Shown here one piece after another: positions 7,771 to 17,039 of a DNA stretch of 61,212 bases. The translations under genes were made by a program, and so were the position numbers. Every line of letters begins with the position of its first letter. Within the stretch, counting starts at the first letter, position 1. The DNA is from an uncultured archaeon (lineage in GTDB: Archaea; Thermoproteota; Nitrososphaeria_A; Caldarchaeales; Calditenuaceae): NCBI GenBank assembly GCA_937921685.1, contig CAKZUF010000050.1, positions 1 through 61,212 of the forward strand, written 5' to 3'. Under the pieces are notes generated by a model. The model saw only the letters and a list, made by a program, of their open reading frames with translations. It did not search any database and was not told the DNA's origin.

Positions 7771-8550
7771 ATGACTGCTCTCTGGGCCGAAAAATCTACG
7801 ATACAGTTGTCAGAGTTGGCCAGCAAAACTCGGATAGCGCTGCTACCTATCGGCAGTACTGAACAGCATGGGCCGCACCTTCCTCTAGGCACTGACCACA
7901 TAATAGCGTGGGAGTTATGCAAGGAGGTTGCAAAAAAGATAGACGCTGTTGTTCTACCACTCTTGCCGTATGGATACTCAGATGATCACCTACCTATGAT
8001 GGGCACAATCTCTCTGAGACCCTCTACTTTAATGAGGATAATCAAGGATATAGCTGTGGGTGTTTCAAGATATGGCTTCAAACACCTAGTTATTGTTTCT
8101 GGACACGCAGGACATATTTACCACCTATTTGCCCTCACTCAGTGGCTTAATACATCACTCAATCTCCGCGGCATGACCGTTCATAACATATCCCCCTACT
8201 TAGTAGTCAGTATGGAGACTCTTTCTACGATACTAAGTGAGGAAATATTCATACACGCAGAAGAATTAGAGACGAGCTTGATGCTCTTCCTTAGACCTGA
8301 CCTAGTAGATATGAGTAAAGCTGTTAAAGAGTTGCCGGATTTCATTCCACGAGGCATGACTACGCCTAACTTCAACGAGGCCATAAGAATACTGACCACC
8401 TCTAAATTCCTTGGTAGAGATTTTAAGACGGGTGTGTGCGGTGACGCCACACTAGCTACCAAAGAGAAGGGCGAGAAATTGTTTAAACTGTTCGTGAACG
8501 CCCTTGTGGAGGAGATTAAGAGAGTTACCGCAAATACGGAGCCGCTATAA
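7771..8550 (+). CDS. Creatininase-family metal-dependent hydrolase
   Basis: 259 aa. Metal-ligand motifs of the creatinine amidohydrolase family are intact: STEQHGPHLPLGTDH (Glu, His, Asp), VIVSGHAGH (His) and HAEELETSLML (Glu). Family members open cyclic amides (creatinine; FAPy deformylase in F420/flavin synthesis). Here the gene is surrounded by sugar dehydrogenases, so a ring-opening hydrolase for a keto-cyclitol or lactone-like intermediate is a reasonable inference. An ArfB-like role in flavin/F420 synthesis is the main alternative. Confidence 0.85.
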   Translation: MTALWAEKSTIQLSELASKTRIALLPIGSTEQHGPHLPLGTDHIIAWELCKEVAKKIDAVVLPLLPYGYSDDHLPMMGTISLRPSTLMRIIKDIAVGVSRYGFKHLVIVSGHAGHIYHLFALTQWLNTSLNLRGMTVHNISPYLVVSMETLSTILSEEIFIHAEELETSLMLFLRPDLVDMSKAVKELPDFIPRGMTTPNFNEAIRILTTSKFLGRDFKTGVCGDATLATKEKGEKLFKLFVNALVEEIKRVTANTEPL

Positions 8551-8602
8551 GGGGGTTTCTCTGGATATAAATTCCTAGTATATTGGTTATGGATTGCTGT
8601 AA

Positions 8603-9613
8603 TCAGAATAATTGTACTGGTTCTCCACGCTTGCTGGATTCATAGCTTGCTAGTGATATCTTGACACCTTCAAGCCCGTCTCTTGCAGTTGCTCGCGGCG
8701 GTCTATCTTCTTGGATACACCTCTTAAACTCTCTCACCATGGCTAGGTCAGGGTCGCAGCCGTAATAGCTCCAAGACAATCTATTGCTCGGGTGTTTATC
8801 CCCTATGAAGTATATATTTTGCCGGAATGCGTCCATAAGTATAGCCCCTTCAGTACCTATGATCTCCATCGCCACATCGCCCCATGTATAAAATCCAGAG
8901 GCGTAAGTCCAACTACCATCTATGTGCCCTATCGGGCCTGATCTGAATCGAACAGTTGTAAAGAAATTGTCCTCTACGCCGATTGTTTTATTCACGTTTT
9001 TCCCTACCTCTGTGTAAACCTCCACCACCTCATCTGCAGTATACCACCTCATCAAGTCTGCTAGATGTACGGTATGGTCTATCACTGCACCCCCACCCGA
9101 GAGGCCAGGATCTGTGAACCAGCTCCTAAGTAAGGGGAGAGATCTGTTGAGCTTGTTTGTACCTACCATTAAAATTGGTTTACCGAGCACCCCCGAATCT
9201 ATAAGCTCTTTTACAAGTATGGACACAGTGTGATACCTCATGACATAACACATCTGAAACTTAACACCTTTTTTATCAACGCGGCATACTATGTCCTCTG
9301 CATCGCGAAGATTGATAGTCATAGGTTTCTCACACAGAACGTGTAGATCATTATCCAGCGCATTAACGACATATTCGTGGTGCTTAGAGTTTTCAGATGT
9401 TATGATGACGGCATCTAAATTCTTATTCAGAAGCTCAGACATACTCGCGTGGTATTCTATCTTAAACTCTTCCCCAAACCTATTACCTAGGCCCGTGTCT
9501 TCTTCATATACCCCCACTATCTCGCAGTTTGGAATTTTTTTCAGGGCTTTAGCATAGCTTTCAGCGTGGAAGTGAGCCACGCCCAGAAAACCGACTCTAA
9601 ACGTTGCACTCAT
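8603..9613 (-). CDS. Gfo/Idh/MocA-family oxidoreductase
   Basis: 336 aa. N-terminal FLGVAHFHAESY replaces the usual GxGxxG pattern but is common in one Gfo/Idh subgroup. The EKP motif is CEKPMTINL and the active-site helix VIDHTVHLAD keeps the Asp-x3-His pair. It starts 4 nt after the stop of the next Gfo/Idh gene upstream, so the two are one operon. The two probably act on related substrates or in successive steps, e.g. oxidation and later reduction of a keto-sugar. Confidence 0.87.
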   Translation of the reverse strand: MSATFRVGFLGVAHFHAESYAKALKKIPNCEIVGVYEEDTGLGNRFGEEFKIEYHASMSELLNKNLDAVIITSENSKHHEYVVNALDNDLHVLCEKPMTINLRDAEDIVCRVDKKGVKFQMCYVMRYHTVSILVKELIDSGVLGKPILMVGTNKLNRSLPLLRSWFTDPGLSGGGAVIDHTVHLADLMRWYTADEVVEVYTEVGKNVNKTIGVEDNFFTTVRFRSGPIGHIDGSWTYASGFYTWGDVAMEIIGTEGAILMDAFRQNIYFIGDKHPSNRLSWSYYGCDPDLAMVREFKRCIQEDRPPRATARDGLEGVKISLASYESSKRGEPVQLF

Positions 9614-9617
9614 GATG

Positions 9618-10649
9618 TTACACCTCTAGGGGAAGGTTTACGGGTTTTCCGCTTTCAGACGACTTAACTGCCGCCAGGCAGATTTCCAAACTTTTTCTTG
9701 AGACTCTTCCATCAGTCATTGGATTCTCGTCTCTCCTGATGCAGTCTACAAAGTGTGACAATTCTCTGTAAAACGGATCGAGCGGGAATGGATGTACCAT
9801 AGGTTTCCAAGGCAATGATTCAGGTGCATAGCTATGCTTAGCATTCTTAGTGTATAATGAGATTGGGATTGGGGGCTGGTTATCCAATGTAATCATTCCC
9901 TCAGTGCCGTCGAGCTCCAACTTCATTGTGAATGGAAATGATGGTGGATGTGCCCAGCTTGCCTCTATGAATGCTATTAACCCGTCGCCGTATCTAATGT
10001 TGATGATTGCTATGTCATACTTCGCCAAATTACCATTTACATTACGTATTATCTTAGCATAAACGCGGTGAGCGGAGCTGGAGCTTATCCAAGTGATGAA
10101 GTCTACGTCGTGGATGGCTGTGTCGACAGCTACTCCGCCGCTCTTCACTACATCTCCAAACCATGGGCTCCACGCGGGGAAAGGCCCGCCCCTAAACGCT
10201 CTAGCCTGACAAATCTCGCCTATCCCCCCTTCTTCTACTATTTTCCTCACCTGCATGTAGTCTGGGAAGAATCTGAGAACGTGAGCTACCATCAACTTCA
10301 TTCCGCTTTTATCTGCCGCATGTATCATCCTGTCTGCATCTCTAAGGCTAAGCGCCATTGGCTTCTCAACGATTACGTGCTTGCCAGCTTCTAATGCTTG
10401 AACCGCGTAATCAGCATGTGTGTAAGTTGGTGTACAAATGTCAACAACATCGATATCTCTGTCGTCCAAGATCTCGCTCAGCGAAGAGTATGCCTTGACG
10501 CCTCTCTCGGATGCAAACTGCTTTGTTTTTGAAAAATCCCTACCCCAAACCCCTTTAACAACACATCCCTCAATCATCTGCCAAGCATCGATATGTGTAG
10601 ACCCCATGAAACCATACCCTAACACGGCAACATGAATCTTGTCTACCAC
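9618..10649 (-). CDS. Gfo/Idh/MocA-family oxidoreductase
   Basis: 343 aa, leaderless GTG start just downstream of an AT-rich TATA box. NAD(P)-binding motif LGYGFMGSTH, EKP motif IVEKPMALSL, active-site helix VAVDTAIHDVD with Asp-x3-His intact. C-terminal alpha/beta domain as in inositol and glucose-fructose-type dehydrogenases. First gene of a two-gene operon with the Gfo/Idh at 8603-9613. Confidence 0.88.
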   Translation of the reverse strand: MVDKIHVAVLGYGFMGSTHIDAWQMIEGCVVKGVWGRDFSKTKQFASERGVKAYSSLSEILDDRDIDVVDICTPTYTHADYAVQALEAGKHVIVEKPMALSLRDADRMIHAADKSGMKLMVAHVLRFFPDYMQVRKIVEEGGIGEICQARAFRGGPFPAWSPWFGDVVKSGGVAVDTAIHDVDFITWISSSSAHRVYAKIIRNVNGNLAKYDIAIINIRYGDGLIAFIEASWAHPPSFPFTMKLELDGTEGMITLDNQPPIPISLYTKNAKHSYAPESLPWKPMVHPFPLDPFYRELSHFVDCIRRDENPMTDGRVSRKSLEICLAAVKSSESGKPVNLPLEV

Positions 10650-10670
10650 GAGGGGGAAATCCTCAGAACC

Positions 10671-10680
10671 AATATATAAT
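10671..10680 (-). promoter_or_regulatory. TATA box for paired Gfo/Idh operon
   Basis: ATTATATATT on the - strand, centred about 26 nt upstream of the GTG at 10649, consistent with a leaderless transcript. Confidence 0.6.
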
Positions 10681-10774
10681 ATTTTTCGCTAATATTATAC
10701 GATTAGCTCTCTGATGAAGTGTTAGCCATTTATGTTACCTAGCACGCTACTATTTTCAATATTGTGTGTTAGTG

Positions 10775-11821
10775 CTACTCGATTTCGCCATTTATTTTTA
10801 GCCTGTTTATCTTATCCGCGTTTTTCAGGATGAGGGCGGTTAGTGAGGTCTCGATCGAGGTTTTGGGAGGGATTGTTATGTGTGTTTTTCGCATGATCTG
10901 GGCTGTAAGACCTCCAGGATAGCTTGTGCAGGGTTCAAGTGCAATGTTCCAGGCGGATCCATACCATGGGTAATCCGGGGTGTTGTAGTTCTGCCAAAAC
11001 CATAGGTATTTGTAGACGTTTATGTCCCATGCAAGTCCAAAACCAAGATTGAGTCGGGGGTTTGAAAGAACATACCAGCCCTCCCTCATATTTGCGATGA
11101 AGGAAGTCTCTTCAGCGACGGTGTCTCTAGCGGGAATGATACTCAGGTCGATGGGCCTTCCGTCTTTTCCAGGGACGATAGGCCAGTCATAGGTCCCTGG
11201 TAATAGTCTGCCGAAAGGTTCTCCCTCCAAGACTATCACTTCGGCGGGCGTCGGTATTCGAATATTGCAGTTGGGTTCTAGGAATGGCTCGCCGAATGAG
11301 GGGTGCTGTAGCCAAGAGTATTCTAAAATTTGGTTGCTCGGATTGTGGAGTCTTTCCTTGAAATAGATTTTCTCCTCATCACGCACCACTCTCACCCACT
11401 TATCAAGCCTGAAAGGATATCTTACCCCCTCAACCCAAAGATGGGCTGAAACTTCATCAACACTGTCCTCCAATATTTCGCAGTTCCATGGAAGCATGGA
11501 GGACTCGGCGTGGACACCGAGTACTGCTCCTCTATGTGATACGCTTACACCTCCCGCGGAGGGGACAATATCTTGCCATCCACCCCCATAATAGTCTAGA
11601 AATCCTCCCACATTATTAGGATTGGGAAAAGTCTCCCTTGCGGGACTTCTCCACCCGAGAGGTGAATGCCACATAAGGTCCAAATCTAACGGCTTATACC
11701 TTAACTCCATTACGTCTCCGCCTTTATCTAGAATGAAGACCAACCTAATTCGCGAGTTCTCCATGATCAGCGTCCTCATATCGCGATATTTCCATTCCAT
11801 AGATATTCTGCAACACATCAA
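10775..11821 (-). CDS. DUF4432 aldose-1-epimerase-like protein
   Basis: 348 aa; ATGATG at 11821, with MEWKYRD eight codons later as an alternative start. The sequence follows the galactose-mutarotase superfold: RIRLVFILDKGGDVMELRYK, then LDYYGGGWQDIVPSAGG, LQHPSFG and a Trp/Tyr-rich section with NYNTPDYPWYG. This matches DUF4432-type proteins found in sugar clusters, which presumably bind or epimerise a carbohydrate; no specific reaction is established that I can name. It lies in the same direction as the Gfo/Idh pair, 125 nt upstream of it. Confidence 0.75.
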   Translation of the reverse strand: MMCCRISMEWKYRDMRTLIMENSRIRLVFILDKGGDVMELRYKPLDLDLMWHSPLGWRSPARETFPNPNNVGGFLDYYGGGWQDIVPSAGGVSVSHRGAVLGVHAESSMLPWNCEILEDSVDEVSAHLWVEGVRYPFRLDKWVRVVRDEEKIYFKERLHNPSNQILEYSWLQHPSFGEPFLEPNCNIRIPTPAEVIVLEGEPFGRLLPGTYDWPIVPGKDGRPIDLSIIPARDTVAEETSFIANMREGWYVLSNPRLNLGFGLAWDINVYKYLWFWQNYNTPDYPWYGSAWNIALEPCTSYPGGLTAQIMRKTHITIPPKTSIETSLTALILKNADKINRLKINGEIE

Positions 11822-11840
11822 AACATGTCGCTCAGCATAT

Positions 11841-11850
11841 TATTTAATAT
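11841..11850 (-). promoter_or_regulatory. TATA box for DUF4432 gene
   Basis: ATATTAAATA on the - strand about 25 nt upstream of the ATG at 11821, in a short AT-rich run between GC-richer flanks. Confidence 0.5.
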
Positions 11851-12019
11851 TTTTGCGGCAAGTAAACCCAATAATGATGTGTTCTGATCTCAATTTAGGG
11901 GATGGTGTGGTAACACCCTTTTAGAGAGCTGTCTATGCGATAGATGGAAACAGTATAGAGTCGAATATCCTTAGGGCAGGGATCTACTCTCCATGCTTTG
12001 TTCACTCTTCTCGGAGACC

Positions 12020-12043
12020 TTTTATACCCCCCACACCTAGGTG
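12020..12043 (-). promoter_or_regulatory. Second - strand promoter with CACCTAGGTG palindrome, possible short RNA
   Basis: GTATAAAA (12027-12020, - strand) is a strong TATA-like box, and a perfect 10-bp palindrome CACCTAGGTG (12034-12043) lies just upstream of it. A transcript would start near 11995 and run to the DUF4432 gene, which has a closer promoter of its own. The 11822-12092 gap contains no coding sequence I trust, so this could be a distal regulated promoter or a small RNA. Confidence 0.35.
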
Positions 12044-12092
12044 GGTGGACATGCTTGGTAAACCTATCGGCCGCCAATCCTTTGGCAGACTC

Positions 12093-13115
12093 TTATGGCT
12101 TCACTATCGCTTTTATGGCTACCCTCTTTTGCATAGCCTCTAATGCCTCTTCTATTTTTTCGAGTGGAAATATATGCGTAATTATGGTTGAGGGTTTGAC
12201 TGCCTCGCTCTTCATTAGTCTTAGTGCCTCATGGTAGTTTTTTCTCAGGGCGTCGGCGCTACCTGTTATTGTTAGCTCGCTGTAGTGAATCTTGTTGGGG
12301 TTGACGCTTATCTCGTAGTCTGGGTGTGCGCCTGCGAAGATGTTGATGCGTCCACCCTTAGATACGAGTTTGAGCGCATTTGACATGGCGTCCTTATTGT
12401 TTATCGCGAGGATGACTGCGTCGGCCCCGTAACCATCTGTGGCCTCCATCACGGGCTCGAATGGTTCGACCTTGAGAGAGTTTATAACTAGGTCTGCCCC
12501 AAGCTTGTTTGCTATCCCAAGTCTCTCTTCATGATGTCCAATCATAATTACCCTCGACCCTATTTTTCTCACCAGCTGGAGATGCAGGAGTCCCATGGGG
12601 CCGTCGCCTATGATCGCTACCGTGTCATCAGGCTTTAAATTCAGTTGCTCGATAGCGTGGAGACAGCACGCTGTAGGCTCTGTCAGGCATGCGTCCTCAA
12701 CCCTAATGTTTTCTGGTATCCTAATAAGGTTCTGCTCAGGAATCTTAACGTATTCTGCAAACCCCCCGTGAATATACCTCTTTTCAGCGCAGAGGTTCTC
12801 CCTCCCCTCTCTACAATACTTGCACAAGCCGCATGATGTGACTATGTAGGGGACGACTCTATCCCCTTCTCTAACAGTTTTGACATCTTGGCCTGTGCTG
12901 ACGACTACGCCAGCCCATTCATGGCCTGTAAAACCTGGGCTATCCCTGCCGAATGGAGTCTCACGGTAACTCTTCAACCCGTTAAAGAACTTTATATCGC
13001 TCGCGCATATGCCGCATGCCTCCACGCGGACCATTACTTCCCGTCCACCTAGGACTGGTATCGCGGCATCTTCGACCACAACTTTGTGGGGTGATAAGAC
13101 GAAGGCTGCCTTCAT
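12093..13115 (-). CDS. Zinc-dependent MDR alcohol/sorbitol dehydrogenase
   Basis: 340 aa from ATG 13115 (MKAAFVL). The in-frame start 34 codons upstream is rejected because the TATA box at 13145-13152 lies inside that extension. Catalytic zinc residues are in GICASDIKF and GHEWAG; structural zinc in CGLCKYCREGRENLC; the NAD(P) motif is IGDGPMGLLHLQL. Resembles sorbitol/threonine/L-iditol dehydrogenases that oxidise polyol or inositol-type secondary alcohols. It faces a hydroxyacid dehydrogenase across a divergent promoter. Confidence 0.9.
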   Translation of the reverse strand: MKAAFVLSPHKVVVEDAAIPVLGGREVMVRVEACGICASDIKFFNGLKSYRETPFGRDSPGFTGHEWAGVVVSTGQDVKTVREGDRVVPYIVTSCGLCKYCREGRENLCAEKRYIHGGFAEYVKIPEQNLIRIPENIRVEDACLTEPTACCLHAIEQLNLKPDDTVAIIGDGPMGLLHLQLVRKIGSRVIMIGHHEERLGIANKLGADLVINSLKVEPFEPVMEATDGYGADAVILAINNKDAMSNALKLVSKGGRINIFAGAHPDYEISVNPNKIHYSELTITGSADALRKNYHEALRLMKSEAVKPSTIITHIFPLEKIEEALEAMQKRVAIKAIVKP

Positions 13116-13144
13116 CACAGCAGAATACTTAGTTGTCCCTATCG

Positions 13145-13152
13145 CTATATAA
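13145..13152 (-). promoter_or_regulatory. TATA box for MDR dehydrogenase at 13115
   Basis: TTATATAG on the - strand, about 33 nt before the ATG at 13115. Confidence 0.55.
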
Positions 13153-13225
13153 CTTAGCCGCACAGCCGACTCTCTTTTTTCTCTGTTTTTCAATGAACGG
13201 GAACAGGCGGATTCCACGTGGGTAG

Positions 13226-13234
13226 TTATTTTAA
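13226..13234 (+). promoter_or_regulatory. TATA-like box for D-2-hydroxyacid dehydrogenase
   Basis: TTATTTTAA about 38 nt before the ATG at 13268; leaves a short leader containing GGAGG at 13259-13263. Confidence 0.45.
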
Positions 13235-13267
13235 CTCCCTTGGGGTTTAGTAGTGGGTGGAGGAATT

Positions 13268-14275
13268 ATGAGGTGGAAGATAGCGATTGTGAACTCGGCG
13301 ACCTTTGGGGCGTATACGGGGGTGGTCGAGAGGCTCAGAAAGGTGGGTGAGGTTGTAAGAATAAATGTGCCGAGGGAGGTTAGTGGGGAGGAGCTAGCCT
13401 CCCATCTCTTGGGATTCCAGTTCGTCGTAGCCAGCACAAACCCTAGGTATGACGAGAAGTTCTTCAAGGCGAATACTGATGTGGTTTTGCTGGCGCGCAA
13501 TGGTATAGGCCTAGATAATATAGACGTTAAGGCTGCTACGGAGAGCGGTGTGGTCGTTACGAGGGTGCCTGGAGAGGTGGAGAGGGAGGCCGTTGCGGAA
13601 CTCGCCGTTGCCCTGATGCTTGACGCTGCGCGCTCGGTCTCGGCAGCTTATATCGCCGTAAGGGAGGGGAGGTGGCATGAGAGGAGTCGGTTTATAGGGC
13701 TTGAACTCATGGGCAGGACCGTAGGGATTATAGGTCTCGGAAATATTGGGAGGAGGGTCGCCGAAATATTGTCTAAAGGATTCGGCGTTAATGTTCTTGC
13801 CTATGACCCTTACATCTCCAGAGATGCCGCAACCAATATAGGGGTGAAGCTCACGGACTTGGAAACGTTACTGAGGGAGTCAGATATCGTGACGCTCCAC
13901 GCCCCGCTTACAGAGGAGACGCATCACATCATAAATATGGAGACAATTGCGTTGATGAAGGATGGCTCTATACTGGTTAACACGGCTAGGGGAGGTCTCG
14001 TCGACACGGGCGCCTTGGTTAAGGCATTGAAGTCCGGCAAGCTGAGATATGCAGCTTTAGACGTCGTTGAGGGAGACCATGTAAGCCTCGGGAACCCACT
14101 CTTACAGTTAGAGAATGTTGTAATTACGCCTCACATTGGCGCCTACACCTACGAGTCGTTCGGCGGGATTGACGAGTGTGTTGCTGAGGCAATCGAGGCG
14201 GTCGTTAAGGGTGAGAGGCCAAAACACGTGGTGAATCCAGAAGTGTATGAAGGACGGGTAAGGAGATTGGCATGA
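13268..14275 (+). CDS. D-2-hydroxyacid dehydrogenase (SerA/glyoxylate-reductase family)
   Basis: 335 aa from the ATG at 13268, preceded by GGAGG; the GTG five codons earlier would swallow this ribosome-binding site. NAD motif [15 protein letters not shown] in mid-protein, catalytic Arg in NTARGG and catalytic His in TPHIGAYT. Family members reduce or oxidise 2-oxo/2-hydroxy acids (phosphoglycerate, glycerate, glyoxylate, erythronate-4-P). It is too short for a SerA with ACT domain. In this neighbourhood it may handle an acid formed after sugar oxidation. Confidence 0.88.
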   Translation: MRWKIAIVNSATFGAYTGVVERLRKVGEVVRINVPREVSGEELASHLLGFQFVVASTNPRYDEKFFKANTDVVLLARNGIGLDNIDVKAATESGVVVTRVPGEVEREAVAELAVALMLDAARSVSAAYIAVREGRWHERSRFIGLELMGRTVGIIGLGNIGRRVAEILSKGFGVNVLAYDPYISRDAATNIGVKLTDLETLLRESDIVTLHAPLTEETHHIINMETIALMKDGSILVNTARGGLVDTGALVKALKSGKLRYAALDVVEGDHVSLGNPLLQLENVVITPHIGAYTYESFGGIDECVAEAIEAVVKGERPKHVVNPEVYEGRVRRLA

Positions 14276-14281
14276 ATCAAA

Positions 14282-14289
14282 CTTATATG
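14282..14289 (+). promoter_or_regulatory. TATA box for cupin phosphoglucose isomerase
   Basis: CTTATATG directly after the preceding gene, about 37 nt upstream of the ATG at 14323. Confidence 0.5.
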
Positions 14290-14322
14290 GATCGATTGAG
14301 CTTAGATAACATGTAAGTACCC

Positions 14323-14886
14323 ATGTTATTCTCAGCCAAAATCGATTTGGCTAAACGAATAATAGAACCATACACAAAACACAACGTGGTAAGGCTCTCC
14401 GATCTGAAGGAATACTTCAGCGACCAAGCCGAGGTCGGGAGAATGATTAGCAGCCTTGGAGACATAGTCGTCTATGAATATTTTGAGAATAGTTTCGAGG
14501 TTAAGGAGGAGAACTTGAACTTTGGGTTGACGGTATTATATCCCGGGAAGGTTGGTCGAGAATATTTTCTGACTCGTGGGCATTTCCATGAGAAGCGTGC
14601 TGCGGAGATCTATGTAGGCTTGGAGGGTGAGGGAATCATCCTGATGCAGTCGGAGGATGGGAGAGTGGAGTGGCGGCCCCTCGAGCACAACACTGTCGTT
14701 TACGTGCCGCCGGGCTGGGGACATCGAACAATAAACACGGGCAATAAGAGGCTAACATTCTTCTTCGCTTATCCCGCAGACGCGGGGCATGATTATGAAA
14801 TTGTCAGGGAGAAGGGCTTCGCAAAACTAATTGTGGAGGAAGATGGGCGTCCAGTTTTAATTGACAACCCGCGGTATCGAGCATGA
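14323..14886 (+). CDS. pgiA: Cupin-type glucose-6-phosphate isomerase
   Basis: 187 aa, the usual size of archaeal cPGI. The cupin motif TRGHFHEKRAAEIYVGLEG supplies the metal-binding His, His and Glu; a second His is in PPGWGHRTIN. These enzymes interconvert glucose-6-P and fructose-6-P with a bound metal and are found in euryarchaea and some other archaea. It gives this region a link from hexose phosphates into central metabolism. A few cPGIs also use mannose-6-P. Confidence 0.92.
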   Translation: MLFSAKIDLAKRIIEPYTKHNVVRLSDLKEYFSDQAEVGRMISSLGDIVVYEYFENSFEVKEENLNFGLTVLYPGKVGREYFLTRGHFHEKRAAEIYVGLEGEGIILMQSEDGRVEWRPLEHNTVVYVPPGWGHRTINTGNKRLTFFFAYPADAGHDYEIVREKGFAKLIVEEDGRPVLIDNPRYRA

Positions 14887-14887
14887 A

Positions 14888-14893
14888 TTTTTT
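14888..14893 (+). terminator. T6 tract after pgiA
   Basis: TTTTTT two nucleotides after the pgiA stop codon, followed by further T-rich sequence; fits an archaeal oligo-T terminator. Confidence 0.4.
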
Positions 14894-14925
14894 ATGATTA
14901 TTTCACCTTTCTAGGGCTGTAAAAT

Positions 14926-15960
14926 CTATGGGTTGAGAATTATTCTGAGGTTTTCTAGTTTTTGTGCTTCGTTGAAGCCGTTCACACCCTCTATCAGTGG
15001 GAGGCGCATACTTATCAGTGGTTTAAGGTCTATTCTGCCTGACGCCACCATATCTAGCGCTTTCTTAAACTCGATGGGTGTTGACATGGATGTTCCGAGC
15101 ACTCTTATCTGTTTATAGTGTATGATGTTAGTGTCTATCTCGACTCCTTTAACGCCGGCCGGTAGTCCAGCGAAGTAGTTGACTGCTCCCCCAGGCCTCA
15201 CTATCCTTAAGGCATCCCTCTGAGCATCGGGCACGCCGACGGCTACTACAACTGCGTCTACCCCCTCACCATACGTTAGCCTCTGGACCTCCTTGGAAAT
15301 GTCTACCCCATCGCTCAGCAAAATTACATGGTCGGCTCCCAAGCGCTCAGCAAATCTCGCTCTCACCTCGCTCTTCTCACACATGATTATTTTGCTGAGA
15401 CCGAGTGTCTTGGCTAATAAAAGATGCATAAGCCCGATCGGACCCGCGCCGAAGATCGCGAGGCTGTCTCCAGCACTCAATCCGAGCTTTAGCTGCCCCC
15501 TTAGACAGTCTGACAATGGCTCGACTAGTGCGGCCTCATCCATGCTCAGCCAGTCTGGTATCTCTTTGACGCACCCGACGGAGAAGGCTGCGGCTGGGAT
15601 GACCATGTATTCTGCAAACCCCCCATCGACGTCTATGCCAATCGCATACCTCTTTGGACATAGCACATGCTCTCCCCTTAGACAGTAGGTGCAGCTTCCG
15701 CAGAATATGTTTGGGTTTAGCGTTATACGCTTGTTTAATAGCTCCTCCCTCCCCTTACCTGCATCCACAACTACACCTGCAACTTCATGCCCTAGAGTCA
15801 CGGGAACTTTTGTCCTCGAGCCATAGTTGTATGCCTTTAGGTCTGTCGCACATATTCCGGCAGCGGAAACTTTCAGAACAACCTCCCCCTCCCTCGGAAC
15901 TGGTCTATCAACCTCTTCCAGTCGAAGATCCTTTACACCGTACAGCCTGAGCGCCCTCAT
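14926..15960 (-). CDS. Zinc-dependent MDR polyol/sugar dehydrogenase
   Basis: 344 aa. Catalytic zinc site in GICATDLKAY and GHEVAGVV; structural zinc CGSCTYCLRGEHVLC; cofactor motif IFGAGPIGLMHLLLA. Closest in pattern to sorbitol/L-threonine dehydrogenase-like MDRs. It starts 6 nt after the stop of a Gfo/Idh/MocA gene, so the two are cotranscribed: a Gfo/Idh plus MDR pair that could oxidise two positions of one ring or polyol. Confidence 0.9.
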   Translation of the reverse strand: MRALRLYGVKDLRLEEVDRPVPREGEVVLKVSAAGICATDLKAYNYGSRTKVPVTLGHEVAGVVVDAGKGREELLNKRITLNPNIFCGSCTYCLRGEHVLCPKRYAIGIDVDGGFAEYMVIPAAAFSVGCVKEIPDWLSMDEAALVEPLSDCLRGQLKLGLSAGDSLAIFGAGPIGLMHLLLAKTLGLSKIIMCEKSEVRARFAERLGADHVILLSDGVDISKEVQRLTYGEGVDAVVVAVGVPDAQRDALRIVRPGGAVNYFAGLPAGVKGVEIDTNIIHYKQIRVLGTSMSTPIEFKKALDMVASGRIDLKPLISMRLPLIEGVNGFNEAQKLENLRIILNP

Positions 15961-15966
15961 GTCGTA

Positions 15967-16998
15967 TCACGCAAGCGGGAGGGTAACTGGTCTTCCTGTC
16001 TCCACTGATTTGTGCGCGGCAAGGACTGCCTCTAGAGCCTTCCTTCCATCTTCGCCTGTGACTGAGGGCTCCTTATCGTGGACAATACAGTCGGTGAAGT
16101 GTTCGATCTCGTTTAAGTACCCATCTCTAAATCGGTCTCTCCAGCTCTTAAAGCTCTCCGCGAGGACGCGCATATCCTTAGTCACGCGGGTCAAGGTTGT
16201 ACCTCTTACTTCTCCGACCGTAATTACTCCTTCTGTGCCTAAGATCTCAATTCTAGCGTCATAACCGTAACCCACAGGGCATGCTCCATCAATGATTCCA
16301 AGGCCATTGTTCCTGAACCTCACTAGGACAGCAGCCACATCATAAAAGTTGGGATACTTCTCTCTCAGGTCTGGGCGTATAAGGGCTGAGACATCGCAGT
16401 AAATAGATGAAAACTCATCACCCATCACCCATCTAAGAGTATCAAAATCATGACTATTAACCTCTGCCAAGAATCCGATTCCGGTCCTGGGGTCCAGCGC
16501 CCAGGGGGGTGGCAGACCAGGTCCGCGACCAACCGACTTAACAAGTATAGGCCTTCCAATCTCTCCAGACTCTATTATTTTTTTAGCGGATGTAAACTCC
16601 GGGTCAAACCGCCTCATGAACCCAATTTGAAGCTTGACACCGTGTCGTTTAGTCGCAGAGATCATTTCGTCTGCTTCTTCGAGTGTCAAGGCCATAGGCT
16701 TCTCACAGAAGACGTGTTTCCCAGCCTCAGCGGCCTCAATTGTTAGAGACGCATGAGTAAAAGTTGGCGTTGTGATTACCACTGCATCGAACTCGGACTT
16801 CTTCAGAGCTGTCGTTAGGTCCTTGTAGACCGCTGGACCGCCCAGCTCCTCCGCAAGCTTCGTCGCGGCGGCCAAATCATTGTCAACAATGGCGGCGAGC
16901 TCTGCATTCTTTACTCTCGTCCTTATGTTTCTTGCATGTACTGTGCCAGCCCTCCCCGCACCTATCACACAAAGGTTAACAATCTTCTGTGCCGGCAT
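15967..16998 (-). CDS. Gfo/Idh/MocA-family oxidoreductase, inositol-dehydrogenase-like
   Basis: 343 aa. NAD(P) motif VIGAGRAGTVHARNI; EKP motif FCEKPMALTL; active-site helix FLAEVNSHDFDTLRW, in which the family Asp is Glu while the His is kept. The TGIGFLAE..HDFD pattern is common in enzymes annotated as inositol 2-dehydrogenase. Operon with the MDR dehydrogenase immediately downstream. Substrate not provable from sequence. Confidence 0.87.
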   Translation of the reverse strand: MPAQKIVNLCVIGAGRAGTVHARNIRTRVKNAELAAIVDNDLAAATKLAEELGGPAVYKDLTTALKKSEFDAVVITTPTFTHASLTIEAAEAGKHVFCEKPMALTLEEADEMISATKRHGVKLQIGFMRRFDPEFTSAKKIIESGEIGRPILVKSVGRGPGLPPPWALDPRTGIGFLAEVNSHDFDTLRWVMGDEFSSIYCDVSALIRPDLREKYPNFYDVAAVLVRFRNNGLGIIDGACPVGYGYDARIEILGTEGVITVGEVRGTTLTRVTKDMRVLAESFKSWRDRFRDGYLNEIEHFTDCIVHDKEPSVTGEDGRKALEAVLAAHKSVETGRPVTLPLA

Positions 16999-17024
16999 CT
17001 CAGAGACCTAAAGACGTATAGAAC

Positions 17025-17034
17025 CTATTTACTT
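17025..17034 (-). promoter_or_regulatory. TATA-like box for Gfo/Idh-MDR operon
   Basis: AAGTAAATAG on the - strand, about 30 nt upstream of the ATG at 16998 and between it and the preceding SDR stop. Confidence 0.45.
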
Positions 17035-17039
17035 TTCCC

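Noticed and set aside
11895..12237. Two short open frames (60 and 79 codons) in the 11.8-12.2 kb gap
   Set aside because: Low-complexity translations without motifs; one overlaps the end of the MDR gene antisense.
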